A stretch of DNA of 11,735 nt, from NCBI GenBank assembly GCA_003452695.1, contig DMNP01000224.1:1-11735 (forward strand), in the 5' to 3' direction. The stretch's first letter is position 1. Each line of letters starts with the position of its first letter. The position numbers and the translations under genes are program-made. The notes below the pieces were generated by a model. That model ran no database searches and was not told the origin of the DNA. It was given only the letters and a program-made list of their open reading frames with translations. This document shows, piece by piece, positions 1-6,255 of the stretch. This DNA is from Eggerthellaceae bacterium. GTDB taxonomy: Bacteria > Actinomycetota > Coriobacteriia > Coriobacteriales > Eggerthellaceae.

Positions 1-1197
1 TTCAAGGACATGGCGCTGCAGATGCTGCCCTATCTGCTGACCGCCTCCCTGGCCAAGACCGGGGAGAAGAAGACGGTCTGCATCCTGGTGGCTACCTCCG
101 GCGACACCGGCAAGGCTGCCCTGGAGGGCTTCCGCGACGTGCCGCAGTCGGAGATCCTGGTGTTCTATCCCGAGGACGGCGTAAGTCCGATGCAGAAAAG
201 GCAGATGATCACCCAGGAGGGCGAGAACGTCGCAGTCTGCGCGGTGCGCGGCAATTTCGACGACGCCCAGACCGGGGTCAAGCGCATTTTCGGCGACAGC
301 GCACTCGCGGCGCGCGCCGAGAGCGAAGGATTCTTCTTCTCGAGCGCGAACTCCATCAACTGGGGACGGCTCGCGCCGCAGATCGTTTACTATATTTCCG
401 CGTACTGCGATCTGCTCAAAGAGAACGAGATCTTCCCCGGCGACGTGGTCAACGTCTGCGTCCCCACGGGCAACTTCGGCAACATCCTGGCGGCATGGTA
501 CGCCAAGCAGATGGGTGCACCCATCGAGCGGCTCATCTGCGCGAGCAATGAGAACCGCGTGCTCACCGACTTCATCAACACCGGCACCTACGACATCTCC
601 GAGCGCACGTTCGTGAAGACGCCGTCGCCCTCGATGGACATCCTGGTCTCGTCGAACCTGGAGCGGCAGCTGTTCGAGCTGACAGGCAGAGACGCCCGGG
701 CTATCGCCGGCTGGATGGCCGACCTGAAGGAGTCCCGGCGCTTCAAGGTGGACCGCGACACCTTCGGCAAGATGCGGGAACTGTACGCGGCCGACTCCGT
801 GAACAACGCCGAGTGCCTGGCAACCATCCGCGAGGTGTTCGAGCAGTGCGGTTGCCTGATGGACCCGCACACAGCCGTGGCGCACCGCGTTGCCCAGAAC
901 CTGCGCGAAGACGGCGTGCCGGTCGTCGTGGCATCCACCGCCCACTGGGCGAAGTTCGGCAACAACGTGTACCGGGCGCTGCACGGCATCGCCCTGGACG
1001 AAGCGCTTCCCGCCGACGTGGCCGCCCTTACCGGCTGCGAGCTGAACCGCCTTATCGCCGAAGAGACGGGTGCCTCCCACATACCCGCCGGGCTTGCAGA
1101 GCTGGACGACCTGCCGATACTCTTCACCGAGGTAATCGATGGGACGGCAGACGCCATTCGGGATGCCGTTTGCGCGTTCCTTGGCGCGCGCAAATAA
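1..1197 (+). CDS. thrC: Threonine synthase, 3' part (5' end outside window)
   Basis: PLP enzyme converting O-phosphohomoserine to threonine, the last step of threonine biosynthesis in the cytosol. The reading frame is open from base 1 and gives 398 residues ending in TAA at 1195-1197. It begins with FKDMALQ; K2 of the visible part matches the lysine that binds PLP in this family. The PLP phosphate loop ATSGDTGKAALEGF follows (about residues 31-44), then SINWGRLAPQIVYY (about 118-131) and VPTGNFGNILAAWY (about 154-167), all characteristic of threonine synthase. Family members are usually near 450-500 residues, so roughly the first 100 residues lie to the left. The ATG at base 10 is an internal methionine, because the FKD motif precedes it in frame. 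No clear terminator follows; a promoter for the next gene lies 25 bp after the stop. Confidence 0.96.
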   Translation, partial: FKDMALQMLPYLLTASLAKTGEKKTVCILVATSGDTGKAALEGFRDVPQSEILVFYPEDGVSPMQKRQMITQEGENVAVCAVRGNFDDAQTGVKRIFGDSALAARAESEGFFFSSANSINWGRLAPQIVYYISAYCDLLKENEIFPGDVVNVCVPTGNFGNILAAWYAKQMGAPIERLICASNENRVLTDFINTGTYDISERTFVKTPSPSMDILVSSNLERQLFELTGRDARAIAGWMADLKESRRFKVDRDTFGKMRELYAADSVNNAECLATIREVFEQCGCLMDPHTAVAHRVAQNLREDGVPVVVASTAHWAKFGNNVYRALHGIALDEALPADVAALTGCELNRLIAEETGASHIPAGLAELDDLPILFTEVIDGTADAIRDAVCAFLGARK

Positions 1198-1221
1198 TCA
1201 GCTTCGCGATTTATCTGAAAT

Positions 1222-1230
1222 TGTTATAAT
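1222..1230 (+). promoter_or_regulatory. Extended -10 promoter for the ModE-like gene
   Basis: The sequence TGTTATAAT is a perfect extended -10 element (TGn plus TATAAT) in a short AT-rich patch (1208-1233) of otherwise GC-rich DNA, just after thrC. No good -35 hexamer is visible 16-18 bp upstream, which fits an extended -10 promoter. Transcription would begin near 1237 and give a leader of about 120 nt before the ATG at 1360. Confidence 0.6.
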
Positions 1231-1236
1231 TGGCAA

Positions 1237-1359
1237 CGTGCATTCGGGGCAAGCGGCGAATGCGCACCGACGGGACGTCGGCGCCGCAAGCCAGCATCCG
1301 CTCGCGCGCATGACCCGAACTGTGGCAGCAAGGACTGGCGTAACCGACAAGGAGAACCC
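1237..1359 (+). other. Structured 5' leader of the ModE-like gene
   Basis: The predicted leader holds two perfect hairpins in tandem. The first has a 7-bp stem (GCATTCG at 1240-1246 with CGAATGC at 1257-1263) and a 10-nt loop. The second has a 6-bp stem (CCGACG at 1267-1272 with CGTCGG at 1276-1281) and a 3-nt loop. The remaining 78 nt run to a clear Shine-Dalgarno, AAGGAG, at 1349-1354, 5 nt before the ATG. Neither hairpin is followed by a T-run, so they do not look like a standard thrC terminator. The leader could be a cis-regulatory RNA; I do not recognise a known riboswitch consensus in it. Confidence 0.4.
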
Positions 1360-1710
1360 ATGAGCAAGACCAAGGCAAGCGCCCTGAAGCCAGTTATTCG
1401 ACTGGCGGTGATGAGCGAGGACTCCGACAGCAATTCGCAGTTCGGACGCGGCGTTGCCAACCTGTGCCTCGGCGTGCGGGAACTGGGATCGTTGAATGCG
1501 GCGGCCAAGGGCATGAAGATGGCCTACAGCAAAGCCTGGCGCATCATCAAAGAGACGGAGGCGGCTCTGGGCATGCAACTGCTGAACCGCGACGGTGCTC
1601 ACGGGTCGACGCTCACCGAAGAAGGCGACAAGCTGCTCGACGCCTATCTGAAGATAGACGCGAAGCTGCAGAAGACCGCCGAGGCGGAATTCGCGAAAAT
1701 TTTCTCGTAG
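1360..1710 (+). CDS. ModE N-terminal-like winged-helix regulator
   Basis: A 116-residue DNA-binding protein. Residues about 33-95 match the LysR/ModE-type winged helix: a helix-turn-helix in GSLNAAAKGMKMAYSKAWRI (43-62), a recognition-helix continuation IIKETEAALGMQLL, and a wing region GSTLTEEGDKLLDAY (82-96). ModE itself is about 260 residues with two C-terminal molybdate-binding MOP domains; this protein stops after the DNA-binding domain and dimerisation helix, so it has no visible ligand domain. The start is chosen from AAGGAG at 1349-1354 and ATG at 1360. It is preceded by its own promoter and structured leader and lies convergent to the Tad operon. Targets are unknown; molybdenum metabolism is only one possibility, since stand-alone domains of this type are common and usually uncharacterised. 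Confidence 0.88.
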   Translation: MSKTKASALKPVIRLAVMSEDSDSNSQFGRGVANLCLGVRELGSLNAAAKGMKMAYSKAWRIIKETEAALGMQLLNRDGAHGSTLTEEGDKLLDAYLKIDAKLQKTAEAEFAKIFS

Positions 1711-1816
1711 TCATAGCTAGCTCGCAGGCGTAGGAAAGCACCTTGCCCCCGGCAGCGGGCATGTCGGACAGCACTCAGCGTTAAGCCTAAGATGCCCGAC
1801 AGGGAGCGGCACGCTG

Positions 1817-1866
1817 GCGCGTCGTGTGCCGAGTCAGCCCGCGGACTGTCCCGGCACACGACGCGC
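1817..1866. terminator. Perfect 15-bp inverted repeat between convergent genes
   Basis: GCGCGTCGTGTGCCG at 1817-1831 is exactly complementary to 1852-1866, separated by 20 nt in which AGTC (1832-1835) can pair with GACT (1844-1847). It lies between the plus-strand regulator (ends 1710) and the minus-strand zinc-ribbon gene (ends 1890), where a shared terminator would be expected. Neither side has a T-run, so this is not a canonical Rho-independent terminator; it could be a U-tract-free terminator, an mRNA 3'-end stabiliser or a copy of a dispersed palindromic repeat. Confidence 0.5.
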
Positions 1867-1889
1867 ATCGGACATGCCGGACCTGGGTT

Positions 1890-2252
1890 TCATGCGGTCA
1901 TAAGCTGCACGCTGCATTGCCAGACCCCCTGGGGGTTCGGCGGCGGCACGAGCGTGATAAGAAAACCCGGGGGCACTGTCGGCGCAGAGCCATCTTGGCG
2001 CTGCACATCATCGGGTTCCCGAACGACGTTTTCTTCCACCTCTTCCGCGACGGCCTTCCTTTCCGCCGCGTCCGCCACAGTCACCGCAGTCCGCCCCATC
2101 GCGTCGGGCTGCACCGCAAGATCCGACGTGTTTGCAGCCGAATTCCCATCGACTTTTCTTGCAGAATCGGCTTCCTCGAAGCGGTGCAGGCACCCATAGC
2201 ACGTGTCGGCATCGTCGAATGCAACCGCCTGGCAAATCGGGCACTCCTTCAT
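1890..2252 (-). CDS. Small zinc-ribbon protein, last gene of the Tad operon
   Basis: A 120-residue protein with an N-terminal zinc knuckle pair: C4-P-I-C7 and C18-Y-G-C21, spaced 10 residues apart, typical of zinc-ribbon proteins. The middle (about 25-95) is acidic, alanine-rich and probably disordered. The C-terminus (about 92-120) is more ordered, with GFLITLVPPPNPQGVWQ and a final cysteine. There is no signal peptide or membrane segment, so it should be cytosolic. The ATG (2250-2252) overlaps the TGA of the DUF192 gene as ATGA, suggesting translational coupling. I do not recognise a named family beyond the zinc ribbon; its position implies a link to pilus assembly or regulation, but that is inference. 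Confidence 0.8.
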   Translation of the reverse strand: MKECPICQAVAFDDADTCYGCLHRFEEADSARKVDGNSAANTSDLAVQPDAMGRTAVTVADAAERKAVAEEVEENVVREPDDVQRQDGSAPTVPPGFLITLVPPPNPQGVWQCSVQLMTA

Positions 2253-2608
2253 GAGCCACCATCCTTTCCTTCATCGCCGGAAAACCCTTCGCCGTGCGCA
2301 ACGCCCGCGCCCTTCGATGGGGCCTGTAGGCGTATGCGCGATCCCAGTTCGTACCAGGCGCCCGCAGACGCGAACCGTTCCACCGTCGCCCGCGCCCCGC
2401 GCTTGCGCACGCGCCTGCAAGGGCCGACATCCCGATGAACTGCAATCACGTATCCAAGCCCGTCGACGAACGCAATGTCCAACGGCGCGCGCATGCCAAA
2501 CGTGTGAACGTCGTTGCAGGGAACGAGCAGAAGCTCGCCTTCGAACCCCTCGCGCCCGATCAGGCCGCGCAGGCGCTGCCATACGCTGCCGGCAACTTCA
2601 ACGATCAT
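2249..2608 (-). CDS. DUF192 family protein
   Basis: A 119-residue protein matching DUF192 over residues about 8-90: the RLRGLIGRE block at 12-20, then LLLVPCNDVHTFGMRAPLDI (27-46), with the hallmark HTFGMR at 35-40, then AFVDGLGYVIAV (46-57) and the late AWYELG motif (84-89). The biochemical function of DUF192 is not established; members are often small exported proteins. Here the chosen start (ATG 2606-2608) overlaps the TGA of the upstream gene as ATGA, and no signal peptide precedes the domain, so a cytosolic location is predicted. The same frame is open for a further 164 codons upstream, but that stretch is arginine- and glycine-rich and lies antiparallel-free over the upstream gene's better-supported frame, so it is rejected. 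The tail after residue 95 is glycine-rich and lacks recognisable structure. Confidence 0.88.
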   Translation of the reverse strand: MIVEVAGSVWQRLRGLIGREGFEGELLLVPCNDVHTFGMRAPLDIAFVDGLGYVIAVHRDVGPCRRVRKRGARATVERFASAGAWYELGSRIRLQAPSKGAGVAHGEGFSGDEGKDGGS

Positions 2609-3114
2609 GCGACCACGCACCTGAAAACAACCGACGCAGTACCATCCACCTGCGTGCACGTTACCAACGCCCAGGTGCACTCGCCTCCCGTTTTCAGGAA
2701 CGTGGATCCCCGCACGCCCCCGAGCGGCACCTCCGTCCACCCGCGCTCGCACATTGCATCCCGAATCTGGGCGAACACGTCTTCGGAATCGGCATCGACC
2801 ATATATCCGATTACCGTGCCCTCTTCGTTGGCGCGAAGGTCTCTGGCCGCAGGATGCAGGTAGGCCTCCTCTTCGAAATAGGCGGGGGCTTCGGAACGGC
2901 CCGCAACCGCCGCGGCCTCGATGCGCTCCAACGCTTCGGAATAGCCTCCGCTCGAGACGACCCGCGCCGACTCCAACAGACCACCCTGGCGCCCGGCCAC
3001 CGCGTTTGCGGATCGTTCGGGAACAGCGAAGCTTGCGACGAAGGGCAGCGCCAGCAGCACGGCCACGACTGCAAGCGCCCGGCCGAATCGACTCCTCCAA
3101 TCCCGGCTGTTCAT
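2605..3114 (-). CDS. Predicted exported four-cysteine protein, unknown function
   Basis: A 169-residue protein. The N-terminus is a classic export signal: a positive region (MNSRDWRSRFGR) and a hydrophobic stretch ALAVVAVLLALPFVASFAV (13-31), with a possible signal-peptidase site after the SANA at about 35-38; it could alternatively remain as a membrane anchor. The middle (about 45-100) is polar and helical. The C-terminal domain (about 100-169), containing YMVDADSEDVFAQIRDAMCE, has cysteines at 122, 146, 153 and 166, enough for two disulfides outside the membrane. Start ATG at 3112-3114 overlaps the upstream TGA as ATGA and has GGGGGTGG just upstream. I do not recognise the family. Its place in the operon after the pseudopilins suggests an extracytoplasmic pilus-assembly or adhesion role. 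Confidence 0.82.
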   Translation of the reverse strand: MNSRDWRSRFGRALAVVAVLLALPFVASFAVPERSANAVAGRQGGLLESARVVSSGGYSEALERIEAAAVAGRSEAPAYFEEEAYLHPAARDLRANEEGTVIGYMVDADSEDVFAQIRDAMCERGWTEVPLGGVRGSTFLKTGGECTWALVTCTQVDGTASVVFRCVVA

Positions 3115-3551
3115 ATGACCACCCCCGGTTTGTATGAATCCACCACGTACGCCGCCTCGTGCGTAAGCCGCGGAAGGGCCACGCCGAACACTTCGGAGCG
3201 CAGCGACATGCCGAACAGGGTCGGCGCAGAAGACATCGTCGCGCGATACTCGTCCAGGTCGGCGCCCGTGCTCGTGTGAGACACCACCACGTCTACGTCG
3301 CGCTCCGAAAAGGCGGCGCGAATTTCTCCTTCGATAAGCACACAGCTTTGCGCCGCGTCTTGGCCGTAGGCTGGCGATGCGGCGTGAACGCGCACGGCAT
3401 CGCGCGCTATGCGGTCGAATGCGGCGCAGTCTACCAGGAACGAGAGCACGTTCACGGCAATGGCCGCTACCACTATCAGCACGGGAATCGCAGCCGCAAG
3501 TTCCACGGTCATCTGCCCGCAACGCAACCGGCGTGCATCTCTCACTCCCAT
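3111..3551 (-). CDS. TadE-like pseudopilin (146 aa)
   Basis: A minor pseudopilin of the Tad system. A short basic leader (residues 1-12) ends in CG, followed by QMTVELAAAIPVLIVVAAIA. The G12/Q13 junction with glutamate at +5 (E17) is the prepilin-peptidase signature shared with Flp pilins and TadE/TadF. The hydrophobic stem covers about 18-40; the rest (about 45-146) is a small extracytoplasmic domain. The ATG at 3549-3551 overlaps the end of the TadG-like gene by 10 nt (3542-3551); a GTG two codons on (3543-3545) would instead give a 4-nt GTGA overlap, so the exact start is uncertain by two residues. Confidence 0.86.
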   Translation of the reverse strand: MGVRDARRLRCGQMTVELAAAIPVLIVVAAIAVNVLSFLVDCAAFDRIARDAVRVHAASPAYGQDAAQSCVLIEGEIRAAFSERDVDVVVSHTSTGADLDEYRATMSSAPTLFGMSLRSEVFGVALPRLTHEAAYVVDSYKPGVVI

Positions 3552-5734
3552 ACCCGCACCCCCGTCACATCTGCATAGACGCTTCTCACACGGTCGAACA
3601 GGCCCTGAACGCCCGACGCCGCATAGCCCAACGCGAACCCGGGAAGCGGCACGGTAACGGGCAGGGACGGGCCGCTGGGGCCAAACAGCTCGATGGAGGC
3701 GATCTGGACCGAGGACCCAAGCCCCTCTATTTGGTCGAGCGCCTGTTGCTCGGCATCGTTCAGCAGCGACGAGAACAGGCCCGTCGATGAAAGGGGATGC
3801 GCTATAACCTGCTGCTTCATATGCAGGTAGCGCGCAGCGAAGCCGTCGCCGCCGCGGGCTGCCACATGACCCGAATTCACTATCAGCGCCTTTAGCGCCC
3901 CCACTTGCGCAGGTTGCAGTCCCGCATCCTCCACTACCGCTCGCAGCTTGTCGCCGACCCAAGGCCCGAGGCCGCTCGCGCCGACGAGCGGCAAAGAGTC
4001 CAGCCCGCCTTCGACGGCCGAGTACAGAAACTCCTGGCCGCTGGCGTATGCGCCGAGCATCCACGACCAGGCATCGAGCACCATGCCGGCAACCCCGACC
4101 GCAGCGCCCCCGTCTGCCCGCAAGCCGTCCAGCGCCGAATTGATCACGTTGCGACCTTCATCGGAGCCTTCGTCCACCAACGTGGCGGCACTTGCAGCCG
4201 CGCGCACGCCAAGCGACCCGCCGCCGGACACGAACGAACTGGACAAGCTTCCCGCTGCGGGCGTCCTGCCGTTGTTCACCACGAACGCCACCGCACCGTA
4301 GCGGCCGGGTGGCGCCGCTTCCAGCCGCTTGTTGGCCGCGTCTTTCAGAATTTCGCCCAAGCGCTCGAGCAAGCTTCCGGCCTGCTGCTTCACCTCGTCT
4401 GTCGGCCCCTTCGCCTCTCGCCGCGCGCGCTCGTAGCCCTCGGCCTCTTCGGCAACGATGCGATAGTGGTACTCGAAGCCGTTGGAAATGGACGTGGAGG
4501 CTGCGGCGACCTTGCCCATGCTGGCCGCCGTGAACCCGCAAACCGGGCACGTCGGATAGCCATTGCTCTCCATGTCGGCAATCGACCCCGTGGCGCTCGC
4601 GCCATGCTCCTGGACCTCGGGGCACCCAGGCCAGGCATGCATGACATACTCCACTTCGCTTGCAGCCTCCGCGCCTGCGGCCCCTTCGCCGTCTTCGATG
4701 TCGTCGGATTCCAATTCGACGACGACCGACGTAATGGGATACGCCGCCTCGGTGTACAAGGCCGTCGATCGCATTTCGGACGTGTTCGCCGGCAGCTGTG
4801 GAAACGACGCCTCGAAAGAATCGGCGTTTTCCCGCACGTAGCCCTCGCCGACCGTGCGGGCAGCGTACTCGTAGAAGCGGGCACGCAGGGCCGAGCGCGC
4901 CCGTTCGTCGACCGAGCCGTCCGCCGGCGCCTCTATCGCAGCCCGCCGGCCGTAATAGGCCTGCGCGCGCCCGAGGGCGATGGAGAAAGACCAGGTGTCC
5001 ACGCTCTCGAAGAGCGGATTTTCCGCGCCCGCCATGCCCGCAAGGGCGGAAGCCCGTTCGTACATGCAGTAGGCGGGATTGTCGCCACAGTCGTGCGCGA
5101 AGGCGCGTTCCTTGTGCCTGTTTGCCTCCTGGGCGGCCTCTTCGGCACGGCGGGCTTTCTCGCGAATCTCGTCCGCCTGCTCCCCCACGTCGTCGGCCAG
5201 GCCCCGTGCTTCGTCTATGCCATCGAATGCAAGGCTCTCGCCTTCCGCGGGCACGAGCACCGCTATTCCCAGATACGAGGCGCCAGACGAATCGCGGTTG
5301 TTGGCCCGAGCCACGTTAGCCGCGCCCGCGGCGGCCAGATACGGCAAGGCCTCCTGCAATTTGTCGAGGACGCGGGCAGCTCGGTCGGCGAACTCGTCGC
5401 GCGCCTTCAACAGGCTTTTGCCCGCCTCGATAAGCTCGGCGGATGCAGCCGCCGTCGGCGGCGTGCACAAGGCCGCTATGCCAAGCCCCGTAACGGTTAC
5501 GCCCGTCAGCGTAAGCGAGAGCACCACCGCATCGCAGAATCGGGCGATTATCATGAATTCGGCCACCTGGCCTTCGGCGGCGAGCGCCGCCGCATCTGCC
5601 ACGTCTTGCACTTCGGCCGACGCCGAATTCACCCGATACACCTGCGCAGCGGAAAACACCAGCGCCAACGTTATAAGCAACGACAGCACCATGCTCGTGG
5701 TGGTGAAACCCCGTTCATCGCGAAACGGCTTCAC
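3542..5734 (-). CDS. Large TadG-like pilus protein with cysteine pairs (730 aa)
   Basis: The N-terminus (DERGFTTTSMVLSLLITLAL at 6-25) is a membrane anchor of the TadE/TadG type, followed by EVQDVADAAALAAEG (41-55), the Asp-Ala-Ala-Ala-Leu-Ala pattern usual after the stem in TadG proteins. The +5 position after G9 is serine, not glutamate, so it may not be processed like the pseudopilins. A second hydrophobic stretch spans about 69-90. A charged coiled-coil-like region covers about 173-212. Then come C216/C223 with ERASALAG and ALGRAQAYYGRR, and later C371 with CPVC (396-399). No von Willebrand A domain (no MIDAS DxSxS) is visible, unlike many TadG proteins. The GTG at 5732-5734 forms a GTGA overlap with the upstream stop and has a G-rich Shine-Dalgarno (5743-5748) upstream; in-frame GTGs at 5741 and 5753 are alternatives. 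Specific function unknown; likely surface-exposed. Confidence 0.84.
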   Translation of the reverse strand: MKPFRDERGFTTTSMVLSLLITLALVFSAAQVYRVNSASAEVQDVADAAALAAEGQVAEFMIIARFCDAVVLSLTLTGVTVTGLGIAALCTPPTAAASAELIEAGKSLLKARDEFADRAARVLDKLQEALPYLAAAGAANVARANNRDSSGASYLGIAVLVPAEGESLAFDGIDEARGLADDVGEQADEIREKARRAEEAAQEANRHKERAFAHDCGDNPAYCMYERASALAGMAGAENPLFESVDTWSFSIALGRAQAYYGRRAAIEAPADGSVDERARSALRARFYEYAARTVGEGYVRENADSFEASFPQLPANTSEMRSTALYTEAAYPITSVVVELESDDIEDGEGAAGAEAASEVEYVMHAWPGCPEVQEHGASATGSIADMESNGYPTCPVCGFTAASMGKVAAASTSISNGFEYHYRIVAEEAEGYERARREAKGPTDEVKQQAGSLLERLGEILKDAANKRLEAAPPGRYGAVAFVVNNGRTPAAGSLSSSFVSGGGSLGVRAAASAATLVDEGSDEGRNVINSALDGLRADGGAAVGVAGMVLDAWSWMLGAYASGQEFLYSAVEGGLDSLPLVGASGLGPWVGDKLRAVVEDAGLQPAQVGALKALIVNSGHVAARGGDGFAARYLHMKQQVIAHPLSSTGLFSSLLNDAEQQALDQIEGLGSSVQIASIELFGPSGPSLPVTVPLPGFALGYAASGVQGLFDRVRSVYADVTGVRVWE

Positions 5735-6240
5735 GACAGCCACCCCCCTATCCACTCCGCAGGCGACAACCCGAGCGGCGACGACGACGCCCAGCCAGGC
5801 TGGGTGGACACGGTCACGCTTTCCCGGATTTCCAAGTTGCCCGCAGCGTTCGTCATCCCGAGCAGCGCGGCGCCCGCATCGAACAGCGGCAGTGGCCGCA
5901 ACTCGTTTCGGATGCTGACCGTGGTCGTTTGCGACGATTCGTCTCCCGAAAGCTCTATCTGCCAGCTGCACCTGCCACCATGCACATGAAAACAATCGTG
6001 CTGCGGCACCGCGGCCAGCCTATGGCGCACGAAGGCCTCGCAGCTTGCCTCCATCGGCCCGTATGCGTCGGTTCCCGTGGCCAACAGCCTGCAGGCTTCA
6101 GCTGCGGCACCCCTCATGACCATGCGGTCGTACAGGACGATGCCCGGCTGCAGCAGCATGAGCAGCAACAGGAACAGCACGGGCATGACGATAGCGGCCT
6201 CCACGGTGCCCTGCCCCCGTTCGTCTTGCAGGAATGCCAC
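5731..6240 (-). CDS. tadE: TadE-like pseudopilin (169 aa)
   Basis: A pseudopilin of the Flp pilus. The leader MAFLQDERG ends at G9, followed by QGTVEAAIVMPVLFLLLLML; E14 is the +5 glutamate of the prepilin-peptidase motif. The hydrophobic stem runs about 15-35. The soluble domain has cysteines at 50, 67, 83 and 91 and should sit outside the membrane. I chose GTG at 6238-6240 because AGGTGG (6250-6255) lies 9 nt upstream; the GTG at 6247-6249 would add three residues but directly abuts that Shine-Dalgarno. The stop overlaps the next gene's GTG as GTGA. The motif and size fit TadE well; assignment as TadE rather than TadF is tentative. Confidence 0.88.
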   Translation of the reverse strand: MAFLQDERGQGTVEAAIVMPVLFLLLLMLLQPGIVLYDRMVMRGAAAEACRLLATGTDAYGPMEASCEAFVRHRLAAVPQHDCFHVHGGRCSWQIELSGDESSQTTTVSIRNELRPLPLFDAGAALLGMTNAAGNLEIRESVTVSTQPGWASSSPLGLSPAEWIGGWLS

Positions 6241-6255
6241 GTTAATCACCCACCT

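Noticed and set aside
10-12. ATG at base 10 as the start of threonine synthase
   Set aside because: The conserved FKD motif with the PLP lysine is encoded in frame by bases 1-9, so the gene begins outside the window.
588-1193. 201-residue minus-strand frame within thrC
   Set aside because: Ser/Arg-rich shadow of the conserved threonine synthase coding sequence.
1776-1790. Possible integron attC-like core (GTTAAGC at 1780-1786)
   Set aside because: No matching inverse core site and no integrase or cassette structure nearby; a 7-nt match is expected by chance.
2609-3100. Extending the DUF192 gene upstream to make a 283-residue protein
   Set aside because: The added residues are Arg/Gly-rich and overlap a better-supported gene in another frame; the ATG at 2606-2608 in an ATGA overlap is the natural start.
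2203-3279. 358-residue plus-strand open frame over the DUF192 and exported-protein genes
   Set aside because: Low-quality Arg/Pro-rich translation, opposite genes supported by a family match, a signal sequence and ATGA overlaps.
3905-5989. 694-residue plus-strand open frame opposite the TadG-like gene
   Set aside because: It is Arg/His/Gly-rich with no recognisable domain, and lies antisense to a frame that has a membrane anchor, a coherent protein and coupled neighbours. Long antisense frames are expected in GC-rich genes.
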